This document shows, piece after piece, positions 42,121-50,117 of a stretch of DNA of 64,000 nucleotides (position 1 is the first letter of the stretch; the number at the start of each line of letters is the position of its first letter). The stretch comes from an uncultured Erythrobacter sp. (GTDB lineage: Bacteria; Pseudomonadota; Alphaproteobacteria; Sphingomonadales; Sphingomonadaceae), in contig CANLZI010000001.1 in assembly GCA_947495555.1 (NCBI GenBank), positions 1,774,861 to 1,838,860 on the forward strand. Direction: 5' to 3'. The notes beneath the pieces were generated by a model, which worked only from the letters and a program-made list of their open reading frames with translations, searched no databases and was not told the DNA's origin. Both the position numbers and the translations under genes were made by a program.

Positions 42121-43587
42121 ATGAGCAAGACACGCAAATTCTTAATCGGCCTGGTGGCCTTCCTTGTCATTATTGCCATCGCCTTGTTCGTGCTGACGCG
42201 AGGGGATACGGCCGATCTGTCCTTTTCCGAAGTGACCGGGCTGGATCCGACATTGGAAGAGCCCAATGCTGAAGCTATCCCAACCGTTCAGATCGCCAAG
42301 CCGGTGGGCTGGAAGGATGGGGAGCTTCCCGTTGCCGCTGATGGCCTGACGGTTAGCCGCTTTGCTGAAGGGTTAGAGCACCCCCGCGTTCTCTACGCGC
42401 TGCCCAATGGCGATATCCTGACCACGCTGACCCGCTCGCCCAAGGCTGAAGGAGATGGTGGAGGAATTACGGCCTTTATCGCCGGCATTCTGCTGGAACG
42501 CGCCGGTGCTTTGGGGGATTCGCCTGAACAAATCGTCCTGCTGCGTGACGCTGATGGCGATGGGGTGGCAGAAACCCGCAAGATCATTCTGGAAGACCTT
42601 GCTTCACCGTCGGGCATGGCGTGGGGCGACGGCACACTTTATGTCGCCAATCACAACGCCTTGCTGGCCTTTCCTTATGAATTGGGAAGCGATGCGGTTA
42701 CTGGCGAGCCGACCAAATTGATGGATCTGCCCGGAGGTGGCGGCCATTGGATGCGCAATATCGAGCTGCATCCGGAAGGGACGAAGATCTATATCGCAGT
42801 AGGCTCGGTCTCCAACATTGGTGAGCAGGGTATGGAGATCGAAGAGGGCCGCGCCATGATTTGGGAATATAATCTCGAAACCAATCGCCAGCGACCTTAT
42901 GCGACCGGCCTACGCAACCCGAATGGTTTGGATTGGGGCCCCTGGAATGGCGAGCTTTGGACCACGGTGAACGAGCGCGACATGTTGGGATCGGATCTGG
43001 TCCCAGATTATCTGACAAATGTGCCAATCGGGGCGCAATATGGTTGGCCCTGGGTCTATTGGCGGGACAATTTTGACCGCCGTGTTGAGGCGCCCATGCC
43101 AGCCTATCTGATCGATTACGCCCGCAAGCCTGAATATGCCTTGGGCCCGCATGTGGCGGCTTTGGGCCTGGTGTTCTCTGCCGAGGGCAACCGCATGGGT
43201 GGAGCGTTCGCCAACGGTGCCTTCATTGCTCAGCACGGATCATGGAACCGCAAGCCGCCATCTGGCTATGATGTGGTCTATGTGCCGTTCGACAATCTTG
43301 GCAATCCGCAAGGTAATCCGATCCCCGTTCTGACCGGCTTTCTCAACGATGATGGGACAACCAAGGGGCGTCCAACATGGGTTGAATGGGCAGCCGATGG
43401 ATCTTTGCTGGTGTCGGATGACACGGCAGGAATCATTTGGCGTGTGATTGCGCCAGACGCGGAGCCTGCCGCTGCGATCGAGCGCACCAAGAGCGATCCT
43501 TTGCGGCCACGCGGCGCTTTGACGGGTGACCCACGCGCGACCTTTGGCGAGGATGATTTTGCCCGGACTCAACCAGCCACAAATTGA
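42121..43587 (+). CDS. PQQ-type sugar (sorbosone-like) dehydrogenase
   Basis: This is a membrane-anchored six-bladed beta-propeller of the soluble glucose / L-sorbosone dehydrogenase family. A signal anchor (KFLIGLVAFLVIIAIALFVL) is followed by blade motifs such as LEHPRVLYALPNGDILTTLT, LASPSGMAWGDGTLYVANHN, GGGHWMRNIELHPEGTKIYIAVG, YATGLRNPNGLDW and AFIAQHGSWNRKPPSGYDVV. It would use PQQ to oxidise an aldose on the periplasmic side. No PQQ genes are in the window, and the substrate is unknown. There are 488 residues. Confidence 0.85.
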   Translation: MSKTRKFLIGLVAFLVIIAIALFVLTRGDTADLSFSEVTGLDPTLEEPNAEAIPTVQIAKPVGWKDGELPVAADGLTVSRFAEGLEHPRVLYALPNGDILTTLTRSPKAEGDGGGITAFIAGILLERAGALGDSPEQIVLLRDADGDGVAETRKIILEDLASPSGMAWGDGTLYVANHNALLAFPYELGSDAVTGEPTKLMDLPGGGGHWMRNIELHPEGTKIYIAVGSVSNIGEQGMEIEEGRAMIWEYNLETNRQRPYATGLRNPNGLDWGPWNGELWTTVNERDMLGSDLVPDYLTNVPIGAQYGWPWVYWRDNFDRRVEAPMPAYLIDYARKPEYALGPHVAALGLVFSAEGNRMGGAFANGAFIAQHGSWNRKPPSGYDVVYVPFDNLGNPQGNPIPVLTGFLNDDGTTKGRPTWVEWAADGSLLVSDDTAGIIWRVIAPDAEPAAAIERTKSDPLRPRGALTGDPRATFGEDDFARTQPATN

Positions 43588-43668
43588 ATCGGCCACAATT
43601 GAATCGGCGGCTTCGTTCTGGGGGTAATAGATGAAGTGAGGCGGGTCTGTGAGGCCTATCCAAACTCT

Positions 43669-44517
43669 CTATTCTTCCAACACCTTGCCAGCTCGGCCAG
43701 CCAGCTCGACAACAAACTGCCATGCCGAGCGTCCTGATCGGGCGCCGCGCTGCATGGCCCATTCCAGCGCTGCTTCGTCGGTATATTGCAGATCCATCGG
43801 CTCGGCATAGGCCTGCACGATTTCGAGATAAGCTTCCTTACCGCAGGGATGAAACCCGATCGCGAGCCCAAAACGGTCGGCCAAAGCCAGCTTGTCATCC
43901 ACCGCATCGCGCGAGTTCAAAGCGCCATCACCGCCAGATGTATCCTGTTCGGACAATTGACGCGCCAAAATGGCCCGCCTGTTCGAGGTGACCGCCAAGC
44001 GCGCATTGGCAGGCCGAGCCTCGATCCCGCCCTCCAACCAGCTACGCAAGCGTCGTGGCCCGACTGTATCATCCTCGGAAAAGCCAAGATCATCAATGAA
44101 AACAAGGAATTGCCGCTTAACTAAGGCTAGTTCCCCGAACAGAATCGGTAGCGTATCCAGCGCATCAGCGGTCACTTGAACCAACCCCAGCGCCATCGGA
44201 GCATCGTTCTGCACAGCGATCACACTGGCGCGCACCAGGGCAGATTTGCCCATTCCGCGCGAGCCCCACAGTAGCATATCATGCGAGGCGTTGCCCCAGG
44301 CAAAGCGCTCTGTGTTCTCCAACACTTGTGCTTTCTGCCGATCGATCCCACGCAATTGGGCGATATCCGGCGCGGTCAATTCATCCAATTCGCGGACGGT
44401 GGAGCCATCCCAAACATAGCCCGGCTTGGTCTTCCAATCGACCTGTGGGACGGCAGGGGGCGACAGACGTTCAAGCGCATCGGCAATGCGCTGCAGATAG
44501 GCTTCTGTATTGCTCAC
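43669..44517 (-). CDS. DUF815 family AAA ATPase
   Basis: This is a P-loop ATPase of 282 residues with Walker A LLWGSRGMGKSALVRA and Walker B FLVFIDDLGFSEDD, followed by LAVTSNRRA (sensor 1) and DDKLALADRFGLAIGFHP. The pattern matches DUF815 proteins, whose role is unknown. It follows the acyl-CoA dehydrogenase with a 9-base gap and may be co-transcribed with it. Confidence 0.82.
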   Translation of the reverse strand: MSNTEAYLQRIADALERLSPPAVPQVDWKTKPGYVWDGSTVRELDELTAPDIAQLRGIDRQKAQVLENTERFAWGNASHDMLLWGSRGMGKSALVRASVIAVQNDAPMALGLVQVTADALDTLPILFGELALVKRQFLVFIDDLGFSEDDTVGPRRLRSWLEGGIEARPANARLAVTSNRRAILARQLSEQDTSGGDGALNSRDAVDDKLALADRFGLAIGFHPCGKEAYLEIVQAYAEPMDLQYTDEAALEWAMQRGARSGRSAWQFVVELAGRAGKVLEE

Positions 44518-44526
44518 GCGGTGTCT

Positions 44527-46269
44527 TTATCCGGCCAAGGCCTCTGCGGGAAGGGCGTATAGCAATTCAGCACCGGCCATGGCGGCCGCCTTTTGGCCGC
44601 TCGCTTCGGGTACGATACGCTCAAGGAAAAACCGCGCCGTAACTGGCTTGCTTTGCGCCAAGGCAGGCGCTTGGCCCGCCGCCACTGCCTGAGCTTGCTT
44701 GAGCAATTGCCACCCTGCCACAGCGACCGAGAACATGGTGCAGAAGGGTACGCTGCCAGCCAATTTGTCGTCCAGACTGGCATCTTCGCGCATCCATGTG
44801 GCAATGGTTTGGCATTCTTGGGCCAAGGCAAGCAGAGCGGGCTCGTCCTGCGCGTCATGCGCGATGTCCGCCAGCAAGCTCAACACCGCATTGCCGCCGT
44901 CCATTCCCAGCTTTCTGGTTACCAGGTCTGCCGCCTGAATGCCGTTGGTGCCTTCATAGATGGGTGCAATGCGCGAATCGCGCCAATGTTGGGCCGCGCC
45001 GGTCTCCTCGACAAAGCCCATACCCCCGTGGATCTGGATCCCGATGCCCGAGACCTCCACCCCAACATCTGTGCCCCATGCCTTTACCAGCGGGACCAGC
45101 ACCTCGGCTCGCATGCTTGCGGCTTCGTCGCCGATACTGCCGCGATCAACCTGACCGGCACAATAATAGAGCAGGGCGCGGATACCCTCCGTCAATGATT
45201 TCATCCGCAAGATCATCCGGCGCACATCGGGGTGCTCTATAATCGCAACAGCGCTTTTGTCGGGTGATCCCGCGCGGGCCGATTGCACCCGGTCTGCCGC
45301 ATAAGCGATCGCCTGCTGGGTCGCACGCTCAGCGATCTGGGCGCCTTGGTTGCCAACATTGATCCGGGCATTGTTCATCATCGTGAACATGGCCATCAGA
45401 CCGCGATTTTCTGCGCCGACCAATTCCCCGATGCACTCGCCATTGTCGCCGTAGCTCATCACGCAAGTGGGTGAGGCATTGATCCCCAGCTTATGCTCCA
45501 GGCTGACGCAACGCAGATCATTCTTGGCACCCAGCGACCCGTCTGCATTGACGTGATATTTGGGGACGATGAACAGCGAAATCCCGCGGCTTCCCTCGGG
45601 CGCGTCGGGCAGACGAGCCAGAACCAAATGGATGATATTTTCAGCCAGATCGTGCTCACCCCAGGTGATATAGATCTTCTGGCCCTGGATGAGATATTTG
45701 CCTGCATGCTCGCCATCTTCAATCGGCACCGCGGTTGAGCGCAAGGCACCAACATCGCTGCCTGCCTGCGGCTCGGTGAGGTTCATTGTGCCCGACCAAA
45801 GCCCGCTGACCAATTGCGGCAGATACATCGCCTTTTGTGCATCGCTGCCATGGTGTTCCAAGGCCTCGATCGCGCCAACAGATAGCATGGGCAGCAGGTT
45901 GAAGGCCATATTGGCCGAACCCAGGTTCTCCAACACATTGCAAGAGAGGGTGAAGGGCATGCCTTGCCCGCCGAACGCCTCCGGGCTGGAGATGGCGTTC
46001 CACCCTTGCTCGACATAGGCACCATAGGCTGGCTTGAATCCATCGGGCAGACGGACCACGCCGTTTTCCAGTTTTGCTCCCTCAAGATCACCAATGCGAT
46101 TGAGCGGCGCAAATTCGCCAGCTGCAAACTCACCCACGCCCGCGACGATGGCTTCGACCAAATCGGCCTCAGCTGCGGCAAACTTCTCGCTTTGCGCTAG
46201 CTCTTCAATGCCCGCATTAACGCGGATGGCGAGCAATTGGTCATGGGTCGGTGGTGTATAGGGGAGCAC
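44527..46269 (-). CDS. Acyl-CoA dehydrogenase, DmdC-like subfamily
   Basis: This is an FAD acyl-CoA dehydrogenase of 580 residues, longer than the 380-residue type because of an N-terminal extension (YTPPTHDQLLAIRVNAGIEELAQSE) and a C-terminal ACDH_C domain. Motifs are MNLTEPQAGSDVGALRSTA, KIYITWGEHDLAENIIHLVLARL, GGMGFVEETGAAQHWRDSRIAPIYEGTNGIQAADLV. The closest described family is 3-methylmercaptopropionyl-CoA dehydrogenase (DMSP demethylation). No other dmd genes are nearby, so the real substrate may be a general acyl-CoA. Confidence 0.85.
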   Translation of the reverse strand: MLPYTPPTHDQLLAIRVNAGIEELAQSEKFAAAEADLVEAIVAGVGEFAAGEFAPLNRIGDLEGAKLENGVVRLPDGFKPAYGAYVEQGWNAISSPEAFGGQGMPFTLSCNVLENLGSANMAFNLLPMLSVGAIEALEHHGSDAQKAMYLPQLVSGLWSGTMNLTEPQAGSDVGALRSTAVPIEDGEHAGKYLIQGQKIYITWGEHDLAENIIHLVLARLPDAPEGSRGISLFIVPKYHVNADGSLGAKNDLRCVSLEHKLGINASPTCVMSYGDNGECIGELVGAENRGLMAMFTMMNNARINVGNQGAQIAERATQQAIAYAADRVQSARAGSPDKSAVAIIEHPDVRRMILRMKSLTEGIRALLYYCAGQVDRGSIGDEAASMRAEVLVPLVKAWGTDVGVEVSGIGIQIHGGMGFVEETGAAQHWRDSRIAPIYEGTNGIQAADLVTRKLGMDGGNAVLSLLADIAHDAQDEPALLALAQECQTIATWMREDASLDDKLAGSVPFCTMFSVAVAGWQLLKQAQAVAAGQAPALAQSKPVTARFFLERIVPEASGQKAAAMAGAELLYALPAEALAG

Positions 46270-46335
46270 GTGGTTTCAATCCTTTTTCGAGGCAAAAGAC
46301 TTGGCTTTGCACGCCCTCACCTATAGCGGGCGAGC

Positions 46336-47289
46336 ATGACCAGCAAGAACGCTACGGAATCGGTACCGGCAGATGCCGGATCAATCGCGAAAGCGGCTGC
46401 GATTCTGGAACGCGGGGGCCTTGTCGCAGTTCCGACCGAGACCGTCTATGGACTTGCAGCAAGGGCCGACAGTGACGATGCGGTTGCGCGAATTTTTGCC
46501 GCAAAGGGCCGGCCGAACTTCAATCCGCTGATCGTGCATGTGCGCGATGTGGATCACGCTCAGGAATTTGCGCACTTCAACGATAAGGCGCGCGAGCTGG
46601 CCCATACCTTTTGGCCTGGCCCGCTCACTCTGGTGCTCCCCAAGCGAAGCGACGCGCCTTTGGCTGGGGCTGTTAGTGCCGGACTTCCAACGATTGCAGT
46701 GCGCGCACCGGCGCACCCGGTCATGCAGCAATTGCTGGATGCGGTGGATTTCCCTTTGGCCGCACCGTCAGCCAATCGTAGCGGATTCATCAGCCCAACC
46801 AGCGCTGCGCATGTGCTGGCGACATTGGAAGGTCGGATCGATTGTGTGCTGGACGGTGGCAGCAGCGAGCAGGGATTGGAATCGACCATTGTTGCCGTGC
46901 GCGAGGATGGCAGCGTCCAGCAATTGCGGCCTGGTCCGATTGACACAGCTGCGCTGAATGCTGTGCAGCCCACGCCCCACGCCGACAATTCTGAAACCGC
47001 AGCGCAGATAGAGGCTCCTGGTCAGTTGGCCAGCCACTATGCGCCGGGGAAGCCGGTACGTTTGAATGCGGTTGGTGCTGAGAAGGATGAGTTCTTCATC
47101 GGCTTTGGGTCGGTCACAGGTGACTGCACTCTGTCACAATCAGGCGATCTGAATGATGCCGCAGCAAGGCTATATGCCTGTCTGCACCAAGGGGCCGTGT
47201 CGGAAAAGGCGCGGATTGCGGTCGCCCCCATACCCGACAGCGGGATCGGCAAGGCGATCAATGACCGCTTGCGCCGCGCGGCTGCCTGA
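46336..47289 (+). CDS. tsaC: L-threonylcarbamoyladenylate synthase (TsaC/Sua5)
   Basis: This enzyme makes threonylcarbamoyl-AMP for t6A37 of ANN-decoding tRNAs. The YrdC domain is complete: RGGLVAVPTETVYGLAARAD, KGRPNFNPLIVHV, FWPGPLTLVLPK, VRAPAHPVMQQLL, LAAPSANRSGFISPT, and CVLDGGSSEQGLESTIV. A Sua5 C-terminal domain follows (PGQLASHYAPGKPVRL to DRLRRAA), making 317 residues. It is divergent from the acyl-CoA dehydrogenase. Confidence 0.94.
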   Translation: MTSKNATESVPADAGSIAKAAAILERGGLVAVPTETVYGLAARADSDDAVARIFAAKGRPNFNPLIVHVRDVDHAQEFAHFNDKARELAHTFWPGPLTLVLPKRSDAPLAGAVSAGLPTIAVRAPAHPVMQQLLDAVDFPLAAPSANRSGFISPTSAAHVLATLEGRIDCVLDGGSSEQGLESTIVAVREDGSVQQLRPGPIDTAALNAVQPTPHADNSETAAQIEAPGQLASHYAPGKPVRLNAVGAEKDEFFIGFGSVTGDCTLSQSGDLNDAAARLYACLHQGAVSEKARIAVAPIPDSGIGKAINDRLRRAAA

Positions 47290-47304
47290 CGGCTGGAGAC
47301 AAGG

Positions 47305-47643
47305 CTAGCCTTCGGGCGCCTGGTCGAGCGACGGATTGTCTCTCAGCAAGATTTGAATCTCGGAATAGATTTCGCGCGACTTAAAGCAGGCATGGTCATC
47401 GCCTTCGCGGCATTCATCCATGTGCTTGGCATACTCGCGCTCAAGCTTGCCCAATTGTTCTTCGCGCTTGCGCAATTCGCGCCCGCGCTTTTCGTCGGCT
47501 TCAGATTGACTGGTGGTGGCCAGATCAACCCCCTTGCTGACAACTTTGACCGGGGCTGTGACCACATCAACCGCCGTTCTGGCGATGCATCCAGGAAGCA
47601 TCATGATCGATGCGGTGAGGGCAAATAATGAAAGAGCGCGCAT
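47305..47643 (-). CDS. Small hypothetical lipoprotein
   Basis: The start at 47643 gives a 112-residue protein with a signal peptide ending in a lipobox (LPGCIART). A short mature part has a charged coiled-coil (EADEKRGRELRKREEQLGKL) and two cysteines in DECREGDDHACF. Family is not recognised. It is convergent with tsaC and lies 70 bases after the DUF2807 lipoprotein on the same strand. Confidence 0.65.
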   Translation of the reverse strand: MRALSLFALTASIMMLPGCIARTAVDVVTAPVKVVSKGVDLATTSQSEADEKRGRELRKREEQLGKLEREYAKHMDECREGDDHACFKSREIYSEIQILLRDNPSLDQAPEG

Positions 47644-47714
47644 AGCGGGTACCATGCGCGCTCTTGTAGGGATTGCAAGCCAGCTTCGCTCAATCGAGCA
47701 ATGCTTGCGGGCAA

Positions 47715-48479
47715 TTAGCCTTCTTCATCAGAAGCGCCTTTAACGCCGCCATCGCATTTCAATTCACCTGAACCCATCGAATCAACTTCGCAGGTTGCGC
47801 TGCCGGTTACGGTTACCATTCCCGATCCCATGATGCTGGCGGAAACCTCGCCGTCGGATGCGAAGCGCGCATCGCCCGATCCGGCCACGGTTACATCGGC
47901 AGAATCAACCGACAGGCCTGCCAAATCACCCGAGCCAGAACCCAACACATTTAGGTCCAGTTCCTCGGTTCTTCCGGCAGCCGAGAGAGAGCCGGCGCCA
48001 GCAATGGTTGCGTCCACTTTGGTTGCGTCGACATTCGCAACGCTAAGCGATCCCGTACCAGCGATTGTCAGGTTAGCCTCTGAGGCAACGCTTTCGGCTT
48101 CAACCGATCCTGATCCGGCAATGGTGATCGAATTTGGCGCAGGCATTGTTACCGTAACAATGGCCGTTCCATTGTCGCTCCATTTGCCGTTCTTCCGCAA
48201 GATAGCCAGCGTGCCGCCTTCATTGGTAAAGCGGAGCAAATCGATTGCTTCGTCATCTCCAGCAACGTCGATGGAGAGTGAATCGCCGCTTGTCAGAACA
48301 ACTTTGTCGGGACTGGCAAGGACGAATTCCGTGGGTGCATCGCCGGACATGTCGAGCTCTGCCAACGGCACGCCTTCCTCACCATCGATGTTGATATTTA
48401 CGTCGTAACAACCTGCCAAGGCAGCGCTCATAGCGATGATTGCAGCGGGTGCTGCGCGTCTAATAATATTGTGAAACAT
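47715..48479 (-). CDS. DUF2807 (head GIN domain) lipoprotein
   Basis: This is a periplasmic lipoprotein of 254 residues, with lipobox AALAGCYDVNI. The mature part is a right-handed beta-helix of the DUF2807 type, with short near-repeats: TIAGSGSVEAESV, TIAGTGSLSVANV, TIAGAGSLSAAG and VTVAGSGDARFAS. DUF2807 proteins are thought to be envelope-stress or adhesin-like factors, but none has a proven activity. GGAGGAACC before the ATG at 48479 is a strong ribosome site. An inverted repeat covers its promoter. Confidence 0.85.
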   Translation of the reverse strand: MFHNIIRRAAPAAIIAMSAALAGCYDVNINIDGEEGVPLAELDMSGDAPTEFVLASPDKVVLTSGDSLSIDVAGDDEAIDLLRFTNEGGTLAILRKNGKWSDNGTAIVTVTMPAPNSITIAGSGSVEAESVASEANLTIAGTGSLSVANVDATKVDATIAGAGSLSAAGRTEELDLNVLGSGSGDLAGLSVDSADVTVAGSGDARFASDGEVSASIMGSGMVTVTGSATCEVDSMGSGELKCDGGVKGASDEEG

Positions 48480-48499
48480 GGTTCCTCCACCTGAATTGC

Positions 48500-48536
48500 G
48501 TATTACTGATATAATACAGTGAAGTTCGATGTTCAA
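48500..48536 (-). promoter_or_regulatory. Promoter with inverted repeat before the DUF2807 gene
   Basis: On the reverse strand TTGAAC (48536-48531), a 17-base spacer and TATATC (48513-48508) form a plausible promoter. The -10 is covered by a perfect inverted repeat, GTATTA-N6-TAATAC (48500-48517). That is a likely repressor operator, in the style of GntR or PadR-type regulators. Confidence 0.5.
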
Positions 48537-48546
48537 CCGCCCAATC

Positions 48547-48574
48547 AAAAAGGGCCACCCAATGGGCGGCCCTT
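48547..48574 (-). terminator. Intrinsic terminator of carD
   Basis: An 11-base stem (AAGGGCCACCC with GGGCGGCCCTT in plus orientation; one G-U pair on the reverse strand) has a 3-base loop and is followed by TTTTT on the reverse strand. It lies 36 bases after the carD stop. Confidence 0.85.
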
Positions 48575-48609
48575 CGTCGATTGAAGTGGGAGGCTGGTCG
48601 ATCAATCGA

Positions 48610-49146
48610 TCAGCTATCTTCCTCATCACTCTCGTAATATTGCGGTGCATGTTCGCGCAGCACGTCGAGAATCTTCTCCAGTGCGGTTGGCTCGTCGGTT
48701 TCTTCCATCGCAGCAAGTTCGCGGGCCAAACGGCTGGAAGCCGCTTCAAAGATCTGGCGTTCGGAATAGCTTTGCTCAGGCTGATCATCGGGACGGAACA
48801 GGTCGCGCGTCACTTCGGCGATCAAAACGATTTCGCCAGAATTGATCTTCGCTTCATATTCCTGGGCCCGGCGCGACCACATGGTGCGTTTTACCTTGGG
48901 CTTGCCCTTGAGCGTTTCGATCGCTTCTTTCAGCGTCTTGTCGGACGACAATTTGCGCATACCAATCGCCTCGACCTTATTGGTCGGAACGCGAAGGGTC
49001 ATACGCTCTTTCTCAAAGCGCAGCACATACAGTTCCAGCTGCATGCCGGCGATCTCTTCATTCTGAAGTTCGATCACCCGGCCAACACCGTGCTTTGGAT
49101 AAACTACATAATCGCCAACAACGAAGGCGGGAGCCTTGCTAGCCAT
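48610..49146 (-). CDS. carD: CarD/CdnL family RNA polymerase-binding regulator
   Basis: CdnL-type proteins bind the RNA polymerase beta subunit and stabilise open complexes at rRNA and other promoters. The N-terminal RNAP-interaction domain is FVVGDYVVYPKHGVGRVIELQN to RMTLRVPTNKVEAIG. The C-terminal helical DNA-binding part has KVKRTMWSRRAQEYEAKINSG. The length of 178 residues and an acidic tail (YYESDEEDS) fit alphaproteobacterial members. Its upstream spacer of 310 bases separates it from fdxA. Confidence 0.93.
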   Translation of the reverse strand: MASKAPAFVVGDYVVYPKHGVGRVIELQNEEIAGMQLELYVLRFEKERMTLRVPTNKVEAIGMRKLSSDKTLKEAIETLKGKPKVKRTMWSRRAQEYEAKINSGEIVLIAEVTRDLFRPDDQPEQSYSERQIFEAASSRLARELAAMEETDEPTALEKILDVLREHAPQYYESDEEDS

Positions 49147-49456
49147 GGGAATTCCTTTCTTTGGGTACGGCCCAAATGTGCCAGCGCGCCAAGCTCAAAT
49201 TGTTCCCGGCACCCGTTCTCACAGGCACCCAATTCGTACTAAGGATTGCTGCTGCTGGTCCGTACCTTTCACAATTTCGCGTCCGTCGCCGGGACCAAAC
49301 CGGCGCGGTTATTCGATTATATACCACAATCGCAACAATATTGCGAGTCATCCGCTTTACGCACGCGTAAAGGCCCCTCGCCGTTACGGAAAGGCGGGGT
49401 GTTTGGCCGGATGTTCTACAATTCTGAAATCGAGCCGGGCCGCAGCCCGACTTAAA
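49147..49456. other. Spacer between fdxA and carD with a palindrome
   Basis: No convincing gene lies here. CTTTACGC-AC-GCGTAAAG (49355-49372) is a perfect palindrome with a 2-base centre, too tight for a good RNA loop, so an operator is more likely. The carD promoter must be in this spacer. A short GC-rich hairpin (49436-49453) may end fdxA transcripts. Confidence 0.4.
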
Positions 49457-49795
49457 TCAATCGCCCTCGCCGGGCGCTTCGGTGAAGTACTTTTCGAACT
49501 TGCCTTCAACACCCTTGAAGTCATCCGCGTCTGCAGGCGGTTCTTTCTGGCTGGTGATGTTTGGCCACTCGGCAGAATATTTGGTGTTCAGCTCGAGCAG
49601 CTTTTCCAAACCGTCTTCGGTATCGGGCAAAATCGCTTCGGCGGGGCATTCTGGTTCGCACACGCCGCAATCAATGCATTCGCTGGGATTGATGACCAAC
49701 ATCGTTTCGCCTTCATAGAAGCAGTCGACTGGACAAACTTCTACGCAATCGGTGTATTTGCATTTGATGCAGGCGTCGGTGACGACATAGGTCAT
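49457..49795 (-). CDS. fdxA: Seven-iron ferredoxin FdxA
   Basis: FdxA is a small soluble electron carrier with one [3Fe-4S] and one [4Fe-4S] cluster. The cluster motifs are [18 protein letters not shown] and [16 protein letters not shown], with the spacing of the Azotobacter FdI family. The C-terminal part ([17 protein letters not shown]) is also typical. It is 112 residues long. It follows the S4-domain protein and precedes carD in a block I believe is conserved in Sphingomonadales. Confidence 0.93.
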   Translation of the reverse strand: MTYVVTDACIKCKYTDCVEVCPVDCFYEGETMLVINPSECIDCGVCEPECPAEAILPDTEDGLEKLLELNTKYSAEWPNITSQKEPPADADDFKGVEGKFEKYFTEAPGEGD

Positions 49796-49816
49796 GGAAT
49801 TCGGTTCCCTCGCAAT

Positions 49817-50104
49817 TCACGTGTCTTTATTGGCTGCTAGTGCGCTTTCCCCATCGCGGTCAAGCTCATGATAATGAGAGCGGGCAATTCCTGGCGGGCC
49901 GCGGCGTTGCGGCAGCGTGCAAACTTCAACAATCCTGACCTCGGTGCCAACGGGAAAGGTCAGAATATCGCCTGGGGCAACATCTTCGCTATGCCGAGTG
50001 ACGCGATGACCGTTCATTCGCATGTGTCCTGCATCGATCATGGCGCAGGCTTTGCTCCTGGTGCGCGCAAACCGCAGATAGACCAGCAGCCGGTCTATTC
50101 TCAT
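49817..50104 (-). CDS. S4-domain RNA-binding protein (Hsp15-like)
   Basis: The start at 50104 gives 95 residues with an S4 RNA-binding fold: MRIDRLLVYLRFARTRSKACAMIDAGHMRMNGHRVTR and the following PGDILTFPVG. Homologues such as E. coli Hsp15 bind free 50S subunits carrying nascent chains after stress. It follows the SUV3-like helicase by 13 bases on the same strand, hinting at a shared role in RNA or ribosome handling. Confidence 0.83.
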   Translation of the reverse strand: MRIDRLLVYLRFARTRSKACAMIDAGHMRMNGHRVTRHSEDVAPGDILTFPVGTEVRIVEVCTLPQRRGPPGIARSHYHELDRDGESALAANKDT

Positions 50105-50117
50105 ACGCTCACTCTCA

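Noticed and set aside
48009-48171. Repeated TIAGxGS segments in the DUF2807 protein as a DNA repeat
   Set aside because: The protein repeats reflect beta-helix coils; the DNA copies are diverged and not a tandem repeat array.
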